Shown piece after piece: positions 42,259 through 50,782 of a DNA stretch of 64,000 nucleotides (position 1 is its first letter; every line of letters begins with the position of its first letter). A program made the translations under genes and the position numbers. The notes beneath the pieces were generated by a model. That model saw only the letters and a program-made list of their open reading frames with translations. It had not been told where the DNA came from and searched no databases. Where the stretch lies: positions 124,001 to 188,000 of the forward strand of contig NZ_JADJNP010000004.1 in assembly GCF_016714275.1 (NCBI RefSeq). The letters are read 5' to 3'. This DNA is from Tessaracoccus sp. (GTDB taxonomy: Bacteria; Actinomycetota; Actinomycetes; Propionibacteriales; Propionibacteriaceae).

Positions 42259-45200
42259 CCTGGCTTCCGCTGACCTCCGCGCAGCGCGGGCTGTACTTCG
42301 CGCACGAGCTGGCGCCGGAGAACCCGTGCTACACCACCGCGGAGGTCGTCGAGATCGACGGCGCGATCGACCTCGACAGGCTGTCCGCCGCGCATACCCA
42401 GGCCTACCGCGAGTTCCCGCAGCTCCGCGCCGAGTTCCGGACGACCCCGGAGGGCCCGGAGCAACAGGCGGGAGACCGCGTCCCCGCCGTGCGGCGCGTT
42501 CCGGTGCCCGACGACGCGGCGGCCGAGGCGTGGATGCGCACGGAACTCTCCCGGCCGATGCGGCTGTCGGCAGGCGACGTCGTCCGGGCCGCGCTGCTGA
42601 GCTTCCCCGACGGCCGGACGTGGTGGTTTCACGCGGCCCACCACGTCGTCCTCGACGGTTACGGCGTGCAGCAGCTGCTGCGGCGGGTCTGCGAGTTGTA
42701 CGACGGCGCCCCTCCCGCCGAGCCCGCGGTGACCCTCGCCGAGCTGGTTGCCGACGACCTCGTCCGCGTGGACGACGACGGGGCCGCCGCGTTCTGGGAC
42801 GACCGCCTGCGCGCGATGGGCGGCGCGGCGTCGCTGGCCGAGCGCGTCGCGATGCCCGCGCCGTCGGCGATCAAGCGCAGCCTCGAACTCGATCCCGCGA
42901 CCCAGACCCTGCTGGTGCAGAGCGCGCGGCGGCAGCGTGCCGGCTGGCCGGACCTTTTCGCGGCGGCCGTCGGCGGATACGTTGCGCGGATGGCGGGCGC
43001 GGCGTCGGCGCGGATCGGCGTGCCGCTGATGAACCGCACGGTTCCCGGCGTGGGAGCGCTGCCGTCGGCGCGGACCGTGTGCACCGCCATGAACGTCCTG
43101 CCGGTGACGGTGCCTGCCGACGACACGGTCGCGGGCGCCCTCGCGGCGACCACCGCCGACCAAGCGGCGGTTCGCGCCCACCCGTTCGTGCGGCAGGAGG
43201 TCCTCGCCCGTCGCCTCGGCCAGCTGACCGGCGGCCAGCTCTTCGGCGCTCAGGTCAACGTCGTGCCCTTCGAGCTGGAGCTGCGCCTGGGTAGCGCCGT
43301 CGGTGTCGTCCGCAACCTCACCGCCGGGCCGGTCGAGGACATGACCGTGTGCCTGCGCGGCACGCCCGGCCGTGGGCGCGTCGTCCGGTTGGAGATCGAC
43401 GCCAACCCGGAGCTGTACACCGCCGAAGAGGTGGACCTGCACCTCGCGCGGCTCACCGCATGGCTGGCCGTGTACGCGGGCGCGGCCGCTGAGGCCTTCG
43501 TCCCGGGTCTCCCACTCCTGCCACACGTGGAGCTGGACCTGGTGACAGGGGCTTTCAACGACACGATGGTCGAGCGTGAGGCGGCGACGCTCGGCGAGCG
43601 GTTCGCGGCGCAGGCCGCCCGGACCCCGGACGCGACCGCGCTCGTCTTCCGCGGCGAGACCCGAACCTACGCACAGCTCCTCGATGCCTCGCGCCGGCTC
43701 GCTGCGGGGCTGATCGCGAGCGGCGTGCGCCCCGGCGACGTCGTCGGCGTCGCTCTCGAACGCGGCTTCGCGCTGTACGAGGCCGTGCATGCGCTCGCGC
43801 TTCTCGGCGCCGTCTACCTCCCCCTCGATGCCGATCTCCCGGACGCCCGCATCGAGGGCATGCTGCAGGATGCCCGGGCCACGCTGGTCCTCCGTCCAGG
43901 CGATGATCTGGCTGCCGACCCCGACGATCCGATCGTTTTCGACGACGTCGACGCACCCGCCTACCTGCTCTTCACCTCCGGCTCGACGGGGCGGCCCAAG
44001 GGCGTGCTCGTCGGCCATCGCGCCATTGACAACCGGCTCTCCTGGATGCAGCACCACGTCCCGCTGGGCCTCGGCGACCGGGTGCTGCACAAGACGCCGA
44101 TCTCCTTCGACGTGTCCGTCTGGGAGTTGTTCTGGCCGTTGCAGGTGGGCGCCGCCGTCGTCATCGCCGAGCCTGGGGCGCACCGCGACCCGCGCGCCAT
44201 CGCCGACATCGTCGTTGGCGAGGGCGTCGATGTGCTCCACTTCGTGCCCTCGATGCTGCGGGCGCTGCTCGCGGACCCGCGCGCCCGGGAGCGCGTCGCG
44301 ACCGGCGAGGTGGCTTACGTCGTCACCAGCGGCGAGGCCCTCACGCCCGACCTCGTCGAGGGGACCGTTCGCTGGTTCGGGGTGCCGCCGCTCAACCTCT
44401 ATGGGCCGACGGAGGCCGCCGTCGACGTCACCTACTGGGACTGCGTGCCCGGGGAGGAGGTCGTGCCCATCGGACGGCCGGTGTGGAACACGAGGTGCTT
44501 CGTCCTCGACGGGGATCTCCGGCCGGTGCCGATCGGCGCGGCCGGCGAACTGTGGTTGGGCGGGGTCCAGCTCGCCGACGGGTATGTCGGCCGGCCGGAC
44601 CTGACGGCCGAGCGGTTCGTCGAGACGGCGTTCGGTCGCCTCTACCGGACAGGCGACCTCGCCGCGTGGCGTCCCGACGGCGCGCTCTGCTATCTCGGCC
44701 GCACCGACGACCAGGTCAAGATTCGTGGTCAACGCGTCGAGCTGGGCGAGGTGGAGGCCGCGGTCGCCGGGGTGTCCGGGCTTGTCGCCGCGGCGGCTGG
44801 CGTCATCGACGAGGCCCTGGTATGCTGGTACGCCGTCGCGGACGGAGCCGACGGCGACGCCGTCGAGTCCGCGCTCCGGACGGCAGCGGCGGCGCGGCTG
44901 CCGGCGTCGTTCGTGCCCGCGCACTGGGTCGCCGTGCCCGAGATCCCCCTGGGCACGAGCGGCAAGACCGACCGGCGCCGCCTGGCCGAGATCGCGCCGC
45001 CGCGCCCTGTCGCCGCCGGGGCCGGGACGCCGCACGACCTCCTCGAGCAGCGGCTGTGCGCGCTTGTGGCCGACGTCGTCGGCGCGGAGGCGGTCGGCGC
45101 CGACGACGACTTCTTCGCGCTCGGCGGCGACTCGCTGCGCGTGTTGCGGCTGATCGCCGAGGCTGAGGCGCAGCTCGGGCTGGAACTGACCCTCGCCGAC

Positions 45201-46046
45201 GTCTTCGCCCACCCGACGCCCGCGGGCCTCGCGGCGCTGGCCGGCGCTGACCGGGAGCGCGCGGACCTCGCGGAGGCCCTCGTTCTCCGGCCGATCGGGG
45301 ACAGGCCACCCTTGGTGCTGCTGCCTCCCGCGGGCGGGCTCGGCTGGTGCTACGCGAGCCTGCTGCGCGCGCTGCCCATCGACCAGGGTGTGCTCACCGT
45401 CCAGGCGCCCGGGATCGCCGACGGCGCGCCCGAACCGGTTGCCGACCTCGACGCGCTCGCCGCGCGCCAACTGGCGGCCATCCGCGGCGTGCTGGGCCGG
45501 CGGCCGTTCCACGTCGCCGGCTGGTCTCTGGGCGGCATGGCCGCGCACGCCGTCGCGCGGCTGGCCCGCGAGGACGGCCAGGAGGTCGGCCGGGTCGTGC
45601 TGCTCGACGCCTATCCCTCCGACCAGTGGCAGCACCTGGCCGAGCCCACCGAGGAGGAGGCGCTCGTCGGCATCTTGCGGCTCGGCGGCGTCGAGGGCCT
45701 GCTGCCCGACGACGCGGCGGTGGACCGCGCGACGGTCGCGGATGTCCTGCGCCGCGGCGGCAGCGCGCTCGCCGCCGTGCCCGAGCCGGTGCTCGACGGG
45801 TGCATCGCGAGCGTGATCGAGGCCAGCCGGATCGTGCGGACCTCGCGCCACGGGATCGTCGACGGCGACCTGGATGTCGTCGTCGCGACGGCCCCGCGCC
45901 CGGAGCGCTGGCTCGACGCCGACGGCTGGCATCCCTACGTCTCGGGAACGGTCACCGTCCACCCGGTCGACGCCACGCACGGCGACCTGGTGCGCCGTCC
46001 GGTCGCCGACCATGTGGGAGCGATCCTGGCCGGGCTGTTGCGATGA
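42255..46046 (+). CDS. entF: Serine-activating NRPS, C-A-T-TE (EntF-like)
   Basis: A 1263-residue single-module synthetase. The condensation domain (residues 1-430) has HHVVLDGYG. The adenylation domain (about 450-930) has LLFTSGSTGRPKG and YRTGDLAAW. The carrier domain has LGGDSLRVLRL near 960, and the thioesterase has GWSLGG and a C-terminal His in THGD. Reading the ten pocket positions gives DVWHVSLVDK, one change from the EntF serine code, so L-serine is predicted. The product would be a DHB-serine ester, possibly an enterobactin-like cyclic trimer made by the TE. Confidence 0.92.
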   Translation: MTWLPLTSAQRGLYFAHELAPENPCYTTAEVVEIDGAIDLDRLSAAHTQAYREFPQLRAEFRTTPEGPEQQAGDRVPAVRRVPVPDDAAAEAWMRTELSRPMRLSAGDVVRAALLSFPDGRTWWFHAAHHVVLDGYGVQQLLRRVCELYDGAPPAEPAVTLAELVADDLVRVDDDGAAAFWDDRLRAMGGAASLAERVAMPAPSAIKRSLELDPATQTLLVQSARRQRAGWPDLFAAAVGGYVARMAGAASARIGVPLMNRTVPGVGALPSARTVCTAMNVLPVTVPADDTVAGALAATTADQAAVRAHPFVRQEVLARRLGQLTGGQLFGAQVNVVPFELELRLGSAVGVVRNLTAGPVEDMTVCLRGTPGRGRVVRLEIDANPELYTAEEVDLHLARLTAWLAVYAGAAAEAFVPGLPLLPHVELDLVTGAFNDTMVEREAATLGERFAAQAARTPDATALVFRGETRTYAQLLDASRRLAAGLIASGVRPGDVVGVALERGFALYEAVHALALLGAVYLPLDADLPDARIEGMLQDARATLVLRPGDDLAADPDDPIVFDDVDAPAYLLFTSGSTGRPKGVLVGHRAIDNRLSWMQHHVPLGLGDRVLHKTPISFDVSVWELFWPLQVGAAVVIAEPGAHRDPRAIADIVVGEGVDVLHFVPSMLRALLADPRARERVATGEVAYVVTSGEALTPDLVEGTVRWFGVPPLNLYGPTEAAVDVTYWDCVPGEEVVPIGRPVWNTRCFVLDGDLRPVPIGAAGELWLGGVQLADGYVGRPDLTAERFVETAFGRLYRTGDLAAWRPDGALCYLGRTDDQVKIRGQRVELGEVEAAVAGVSGLVAAAAGVIDEALVCWYAVADGADGDAVESALRTAAAARLPASFVPAHWVAVPEIPLGTSGKTDRRRLAEIAPPRPVAAGAGTPHDLLEQRLCALVADVVGAEAVGADDDFFALGGDSLRVLRLIAEAEAQLGLELTLADVFAHPTPAGLAALAGADRERADLAEALVLRPIGDRPPLVLLPPAGGLGWCYASLLRALPIDQGVLTVQAPGIADGAPEPVADLDALAARQLAAIRGVLGRRPFHVAGWSLGGMAAHAVARLAREDGQEVGRVVLLDAYPSDQWQHLAEPTEEEALVGILRLGGVEGLLPDDAAVDRATVADVLRRGGSALAAVPEPVLDGCIASVIEASRIVRTSRHGIVDGDLDVVVATAPRPERWLDADGWHPYVSGTVTVHPVDATHGDLVRRPVADHVGAILAGLLR

Positions 46047-46702
46047 GCGCTCCGGCCTGCGAGACGGACCTTTCGGCGCGACCAGGATGGCCTGCGCGAG
46101 TCGTCCGGTTCCTCCCGGTGACGGGAGCGGAGGACGCGGCGCTGCTCACGGACCTGGAGATCGAACGACGCGACCGTCTCCACCGCGCGGACGACAGGGC
46201 CGCGTTCGTCGCTGCCCGCGTGCTGGTGCGGGAGTGCGCGGCCGAGCTGCTCGGGGTCGGCGTCCGGGAGGTTGTTGTCGTGCAGCGCTGCACGGACTGC
46301 GGCGGCCCGCACGGCCGGCCGACGGTGGCAGGATTTCCGGAGGCTCACGTGAGCCTGAGCCATTCCCGGGGCGTGGTGGCCGCGGCGGCGGCGTGGTCGC
46401 CGTGCGGGATCGACGTCGAACCCCGGTGCTCGATCTCTCCGATCGCCCGGGTGCTCACGGCACCGGAGCAGGCCTGGCTGGCGGACCAGCCCGACCTGTC
46501 GGCGAGCTTCCTTCGGCTCTGGGTCCGCAAGGAAGCCCTGGTAAAGGCCGGTTTCGGTACCCTCGACGACCCGCGCTCCCTCGACACCCTCGCCCCGCCC
46601 GTGCCCGTCACGGACTGGGCCGGTGCCTACGCCGTCGGTGCTTTCACCGTCGGGTTCGCGACGCGGACCGCATCTGTCGGGAACAAGGGAGTCGGTAGAT
46701 GA
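46043..46702 (+). CDS. 4'-phosphopantetheinyl transferase (Sfp/EntD type)
   Basis: A 219-residue transferase that converts apo carrier domains to the holo form using CoA. Motifs: HVSLSHSRG, metal-binding GIDVEPR, and the catalytic WVRKEALVKA. The start overlaps the NRPS stop (ATGA), so it serves the upstream carrier and NRPS. Its 3' end carries the ECF-type promoter of the Hsp70-like gene. Confidence 0.92.
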   Translation: MSAPACETDLSARPGWPARVVRFLPVTGAEDAALLTDLEIERRDRLHRADDRAAFVAARVLVRECAAELLGVGVREVVVVQRCTDCGGPHGRPTVAGFPEAHVSLSHSRGVVAAAAAWSPCGIDVEPRCSISPIARVLTAPEQAWLADQPDLSASFLRLWVRKEALVKAGFGTLDDPRSLDTLAPPVPVTDWAGAYAVGAFTVGFATRTASVGNKGVGR

Positions 46703-46707
46703 CTCTA
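46678..46707 (+). promoter_or_regulatory. ECF-type promoter of the Hsp70-like gene
   Basis: CGGGAACA (46678-46685), 18 bases, then TCTA (46704-46707). It is one of four identical-spacing copies, each upstream of a transcription unit in this locus (others at 48514, 50741-50770 and 54978-55007). Confidence 0.75.
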
Positions 46708-46744
46708 AGGGCACGAAGGAGTGGTCAGGGGGATGGAGCGGGTG

Positions 46745-48496
46745 ATGCGGGACTGGGTTCTTTCGATCGATTTCGGGACATCGAACACGGCAGCGGCATG
46801 GGCGCCCGTCGGCGGCGCGCCGACGACGGTGAAGCTCTCTCCCAATGCCGACCAACTGCCCTCCTGCGTGCTAGCCGATCCCGCGGGCATGAAGGTGGGC
46901 GAGGCGGCGCGGAACTCGCGCGCCGTCAAGCCCTGGCTGTTCGTCGGCTCGCCGAAGAAGGACCTCGGTGACCGACCGCGGCTGCTCGGTGACGTCGAGG
47001 TTCCCGGCACCGAGCTCGTGGGCAGGGTGTTCATGCATGTCGTCGACGTGGCCAAGCGCGTGGCGGGCGGGACGCCTCCGACGGAGGTGATCCTGACCCA
47101 CCCGGCTGCGTGGAAGGGGGGCAAGCTCGTCGCGCTGCGGGAGGCGTGGGCGCACGCGGGCGTGCCCGTCGAACCCCGGTTGGTCAGCGAGCCCATCGCG
47201 GCCGTGTCGCGCCTCGCCCGGGCGAGCGAGGCGCCGGAGGGCGCGATGCTCGCCGTCGTCGATTACGGCGGCGGCACCTGCGACGTCGCCGTCCTCAGGG
47301 TCACGGGCGAACCGGAGATGCCCTACCGGGTAGTCGCCTCCAGGGGCAAGGACGACCTGGGCGGCATCAGGATCGACGAGATCCTCCAGGCCTGGGCGCG
47401 CGACCAGCTGGCCGTCTCTCACCCCGATCTCGCGGCGGCCTTGCAGGGCGACACGCAGGCCCAGCACACGCTCCGCGACCAGGTCCGCGCCGCCAAAGAG
47501 GCACTCAGCCACTACCAGGACGCGGACATCGGCGTGTTGGGGACGACGGTGACCGTCACCCTCGCGCAGTTCGAGGCTCTGACGGCCGGTGAGATCGCGA
47601 GGGTGCGCGGCCTCGTCGAATCCACGCTGCGCGACGCTGGCGTCGGCGCCCACGAACTCCACGACGTGTTCCTGACCGGCGGGTCATCGTGGATCCGGGC
47701 GGTGCGAAGCGAGTTGACCGACCTGCTGGGCAGGGAGCCGAGGGGCCTTGAGGACCCGAAGCTCGTCGTGGCCCTCGGCGCCCACAACGCCCCCCGGGTC
47801 GGTACGCCTCCATCGCGTCAGTGTGATCTGCTCGTGACCGGAGAGGCCAGGTTCCTCCTGACGAAGGGCAAAGTCGGCTATCGGGTCGAAGAGGTGGACC
47901 TGTTCGTCAGGGACCTTCTGGCTGCCAGGACGTCGGAGGCGCAACTTTGGCTCGACCGGCTTGACTCGGTGCGGTTCTCCCAGGTGCGCTCCGACGGTTA
48001 CAGTGTCACCGACGTTGATGAGTTCCTCGACTCCGCGCTGGTGCAGGTTCTCGACGCACTCCCTGACGGGGACCAACTCACGTCCGATGACGATGAAGAG
48101 CAGGACGTCGATCCGCTACCGCCGCCACCCCCCTCAGCGGTACTTGAGAAGTGGCTGGTCGCACCTGGACAGAAGGTTGCCCAGGGGCAGCCGGTGTACG
48201 AGGCGAGAACCGCGGGCGGGCTCGCCCGGCAGGGCGCGGCGCGGAGCGGCGTCGTCCGTCGGCTGCTTGCCCAGCCCGGCGATGTCGTCGTGCCGTGGCA
48301 GCCACCGCTGGAGATCACGGAGGTCCAGGCCAACGAGGGCCTCGCCGTCACGCTTAAGGTGCTGGCGAGCATCGCCGTTGTGATCGTGGGGCTCCTCATC
48401 GCCGTGAGTTTCTCGATGGGCGGCGTCACGTGGGTCGTGTTGGTGCTCGCCGTGCCCGCGCTACTGCGCGAGATCTGGAAGAAGCCCGCAACCTGA
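46745..48496 (+). CDS. Membrane-anchored Hsp70-like protein with DivIVA-like repeats
   Basis: A protein of about 583 residues. An actin-like Hsp70 ATPase domain occupies roughly residues 1-365 (VLSIDFGTSNTAAAW, VVDYGGGTCDVAVL, FLTGGSSWIRAVR). There is no canonical substrate-binding domain. Instead come two DivIVA-like motifs (GYRVEEVDLFV and GYSVTDVDEFLD), an acidic linker, a lipoyl/biotinyl-like fold without the modified Lys (APGQKVAQGQPVYEA...SGVVRRLLAQPGDVV), and C-terminal membrane spans (VLASIAVVIVGLLIAVSF). The ATPase domain therefore faces the cytoplasm from the membrane. A GrpE-like partner is encoded at 52557. ATGs 46733 and 46745 are both possible starts. Confidence 0.85.
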   Translation: MRDWVLSIDFGTSNTAAAWAPVGGAPTTVKLSPNADQLPSCVLADPAGMKVGEAARNSRAVKPWLFVGSPKKDLGDRPRLLGDVEVPGTELVGRVFMHVVDVAKRVAGGTPPTEVILTHPAAWKGGKLVALREAWAHAGVPVEPRLVSEPIAAVSRLARASEAPEGAMLAVVDYGGGTCDVAVLRVTGEPEMPYRVVASRGKDDLGGIRIDEILQAWARDQLAVSHPDLAAALQGDTQAQHTLRDQVRAAKEALSHYQDADIGVLGTTVTVTLAQFEALTAGEIARVRGLVESTLRDAGVGAHELHDVFLTGGSSWIRAVRSELTDLLGREPRGLEDPKLVVALGAHNAPRVGTPPSRQCDLLVTGEARFLLTKGKVGYRVEEVDLFVRDLLAARTSEAQLWLDRLDSVRFSQVRSDGYSVTDVDEFLDSALVQVLDALPDGDQLTSDDDEEQDVDPLPPPPPSAVLEKWLVAPGQKVAQGQPVYEARTAGGLARQGAARSGVVRRLLAQPGDVVVPWQPPLEITEVQANEGLAVTLKVLASIAVVIVGLLIAVSFSMGGVTWVVLVLAVPALLREIWKKPAT

Positions 48497-48513
48497 CGGC
48501 GAGTCCCGGTCGC

Positions 48514-48543
48514 CGGGAACATCGGCAGTCGCGGTGACGTCCA
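48514..48543 (+). promoter_or_regulatory. ECF-type promoter of the EF-hand-like gene
   Basis: CGGGAACA (48514-48521), 18 bases, TCCA (48540-48543). The start codon is about 34 bases downstream with an AGGAGA SD. Same motif and spacing as the three neighbours. Confidence 0.75.
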
Positions 48544-48576
48544 ACCGGAGACCCACGAGATGGACAGGAGACTCTG

Positions 48577-49341
48577 ATGAGCATGGATCCCGGCCCCTTC
48601 GGCGATGTCGAGTGGTTCGACATGGACCACGACGGCATGACCGACGACATGATCGGCCACTCGATCCCGATGGCCCCCGACGGGGGCGGAGCGTCTATGT
48701 ACGCGGGCGACACCAACCAGGACTTCGTCCCGGACGCGGCCGTCGCCGACCGCAACGGCGACGGCATCCCTGACGTCTACTTCAAGGACACCAACCTCGA
48801 CGGCCGCATCGACGTCGTTGAGCTCGACGACGACCAGGACGGCAGGATCGAGGCGCGGCTGATCGACGTGGACGGCGACGGCGTGGTGGAGGCCGCGCAG
48901 CTGATCGACGAGCGATCTGGGCGCATCACGCACCAGTCGATGGACGCGAACCACGACGGCATCGACGACTACACCGGTGTGCCCGGCGCCACCGCGACGG
49001 TGCCCTACAACATCACACGGGACGGACACGGGCTGTGGCACATCATGTACGCCAATGTCCCGGTCCCGGTGACTCCAGTGGAGGGCCAGCCGCAGATCTA
49101 CGCGCCCCAAGGCCAGCTCGTCCCGCAGCTGAGCCTCGACCCTGAACCACAGCCGCAGGAGACCGCCCCCGCGGACGGCGGGACACCCAGCCTCATGGAC
49201 CTGTACGAGCAGGTGATGAACACGCCGATCGACGAGAACGACCCTGACGCCGTCGACAACCGCGAGAAGGTGTTGCGGGAGCTGCTCAACATGATGGAGA
49301 TCCAGAACCGCATGAACCGGACGATCATCGACGCCTTCTAG
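48577..49341 (+). CDS. EF-hand/calcium-loop repeat protein, unknown function
   Basis: A 254-residue acidic protein without signal peptide. Residues 10-135 hold five or more Asp-rich loops of the D-x-N/D-x-D-G type (DRNGDGIPD, DTNLDGRID, DDDQDGRIE, DVDGDGVVE, DANHDGIDD), as in calcium-binding dockerin/EF-hand-like repeats. A Pro/Gln-rich linker follows, then a C-terminal helix (DNREKVLRELLNMMEIQNRMN). The C39-like protein encoded convergently carries similar loops. It probably binds calcium; its position matches that of IniB-like proteins between Hsp70 and dynamin genes, but it is not similar to IniB. Function unknown. Confidence 0.7.
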   Translation: MSMDPGPFGDVEWFDMDHDGMTDDMIGHSIPMAPDGGGASMYAGDTNQDFVPDAAVADRNGDGIPDVYFKDTNLDGRIDVVELDDDQDGRIEARLIDVDGDGVVEAAQLIDERSGRITHQSMDANHDGIDDYTGVPGATATVPYNITRDGHGLWHIMYANVPVPVTPVEGQPQIYAPQGQLVPQLSLDPEPQPQETAPADGGTPSLMDLYEQVMNTPIDENDPDAVDNREKVLRELLNMMEIQNRMNRTIIDAF

Positions 49342-49348
49342 GAGCGAG

Positions 49349-49389
49349 GAGGAAGGGCCTGGACGGGAACTCCGCTCAGGCCCTTCCTC
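49349..49389. terminator. Bidirectional terminator between convergent genes
   Basis: GAGGAAGGGCCTG (49349-49361) pairs with CAGGCCCTTCCTC (49377-49389), a 13 bp stem with a 15-base loop. It fills the gap between the stops of the EF-hand-like and C39-like genes. Confidence 0.75.
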
Positions 49390-49393
49390 GTGA

Positions 49394-50704
49394 TCAGTTC
49401 TTCTTGGCCGCCTTGGCGATCCCGACCGCTGCCAGGCTCGCGATGGCCGCGGGGACGATCAGGCGCACCGGGACGATCCACCACGAGGGGTGCTGGGCCA
49501 TCCAGGACGCCGTCTCCTCGATCTGGTTGTCGGGGGTGATGACGTCCAGCGGCGCCAGCGCGGGGATCTCCGTGCCACCGGCCGCCGCCTGGTCGGCGTC
49601 CAGGACAAGGCCCTCCTGGGCCGCCCGGAAGTCGTCGGCGGAGATGTCGCAGGTGACGGCGGCGAAGCCCGAGTCCTCCCAGGCGTCGAGGAAGACGTCA
49701 ACGGGCACGGGGAGTACATTGCCGTCGCCCGTTCCCGTGTCAGAGAGATAGACGACCTCGGTGGTATTTCCCCCGGCGTCGAGCACGACGTTGCCCTCCT
49801 CGTCGACCAAGGGGCCGACAGCGGTGACGACGACGGCGTGGTCCATCGTGTCGTCCTCGACCGACTCGCCATACCAGTACTCGCCGGAGTCGACGGCCAC
49901 CATCACGGGGCCCTGATCGACGGCGCGTTCCAGGTCCTCAAGGGTCAGGCCGGTCTCGTATGACGCGGGGATGCCCGCGCTCTCCAGCAGAGTCTCCGCC
50001 GCCTGCGGCGGGAGTCCCGGCGCGCCGTCGGGGCCGATCACCCAGCCGCCTTCCTGGCTCTGGAAGACCGCGTTGGCGAGGTTGACGAACTCCTGGTCGG
50101 TTAGCTCGACGCCGGTGTAGTCCATGTAGATCTGCGCCACCGACGCAGGGAGGCAGGCGCCGTTGAACGACTGCTCAAACCAGGTGTCCTCGAGGAGGAA
50201 GGGGTCGCCGTGGATGACGCCGTCGGAGACCTCAAAGCCGTCGTCGACGACGTCCTGGTCGATCTCCCGCCAGGGCAGCTGCGTGTCCTGATGGTCGATG
50301 TCGAAGAAGAGGTCGAAGCCCTCGACCGAGTTGATCACGTCGGAGAGGAGCGGGTACCGCTCGAGGAGCTCGACGGGGGTGACGACCTCCTGCCAGTCGG
50401 CGGTGCCGTCGAAGTCGCCGTCGGCCGTCAGCACGAGCTGATCGCCGTCGCGGACGACGCTGAAGTCGGCGATACCATCGCCGTTGGTGTCGATGCCGAG
50501 GATGTCGCCGACGCCGTCGGCGCCGAGGTCGATCACCTCGAACTGGCCGATGCCGTCGAGGAACCCGGCCTGCACGAGGTAGCCCTGGGCCTCGGGGGCG
50601 GCGACATCGTCGAAGTCCTCGTCGACGAAACCCTGGTCGGCGGGAACCTGGAACGGGTTCTGCGCCGGGTCGTCGTGGGTGAAGTCGTCCTGGAAGTCGT
50701 TCAT
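49394..50704 (-). CDS. C39-like cysteine peptidase with calcium loops and C-terminal anchor
   Basis: A 436-residue protein. The N-terminal half is very acidic with calcium-type loops (DTNGDGIAD, DGDFDGTAD). The C-terminal half is a papain-like/C39 peptidase fold: nucleophile Cys in NGACLPASVAQIYMDY, His in DHAVVVTAVG, and a following Asp in YLSDTGTGDG. A C-terminal hydrophobic span (VPVRLIVPAAIASLAAVGI) with basic tail KAAKKN looks like a tail anchor. There is no signal peptide, so the protease probably faces the cytoplasm. It has its own ECF-type promoter. Substrate unknown. Confidence 0.7.
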   Translation of the reverse strand: MNDFQDDFTHDDPAQNPFQVPADQGFVDEDFDDVAAPEAQGYLVQAGFLDGIGQFEVIDLGADGVGDILGIDTNGDGIADFSVVRDGDQLVLTADGDFDGTADWQEVVTPVELLERYPLLSDVINSVEGFDLFFDIDHQDTQLPWREIDQDVVDDGFEVSDGVIHGDPFLLEDTWFEQSFNGACLPASVAQIYMDYTGVELTDQEFVNLANAVFQSQEGGWVIGPDGAPGLPPQAAETLLESAGIPASYETGLTLEDLERAVDQGPVMVAVDSGEYWYGESVEDDTMDHAVVVTAVGPLVDEEGNVVLDAGGNTTEVVYLSDTGTGDGNVLPVPVDVFLDAWEDSGFAAVTCDISADDFRAAQEGLVLDADQAAAGGTEIPALAPLDVITPDNQIEETASWMAQHPSWWIVPVRLIVPAAIASLAAVGIAKAAKKN

Positions 50705-50740
50705 CGGGGTCGCCTTTCCGCGTCCGGGTGTATACGGGAA

Positions 50741-50770
50741 TAGAGGCGTGAGCCGTCGGCAATGTTCCCG
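50741..50770 (-). promoter_or_regulatory. ECF-type promoter of the C39-like gene
   Basis: On the minus strand CGGGAACA (50770-50763), 18 bases, TCTA (50744-50741); the start codon is 37 bases further on. Confidence 0.75.
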
Positions 50771-50782
50771 GCGCCCGCCTGG

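Noticed and set aside
42222..46013. A minus-strand frame of 1263 codons opposite the NRPS
   Set aside because: Mirror frame of the NRPS codons with no recognisable domain and an Arg/Gly/Asp-heavy composition.
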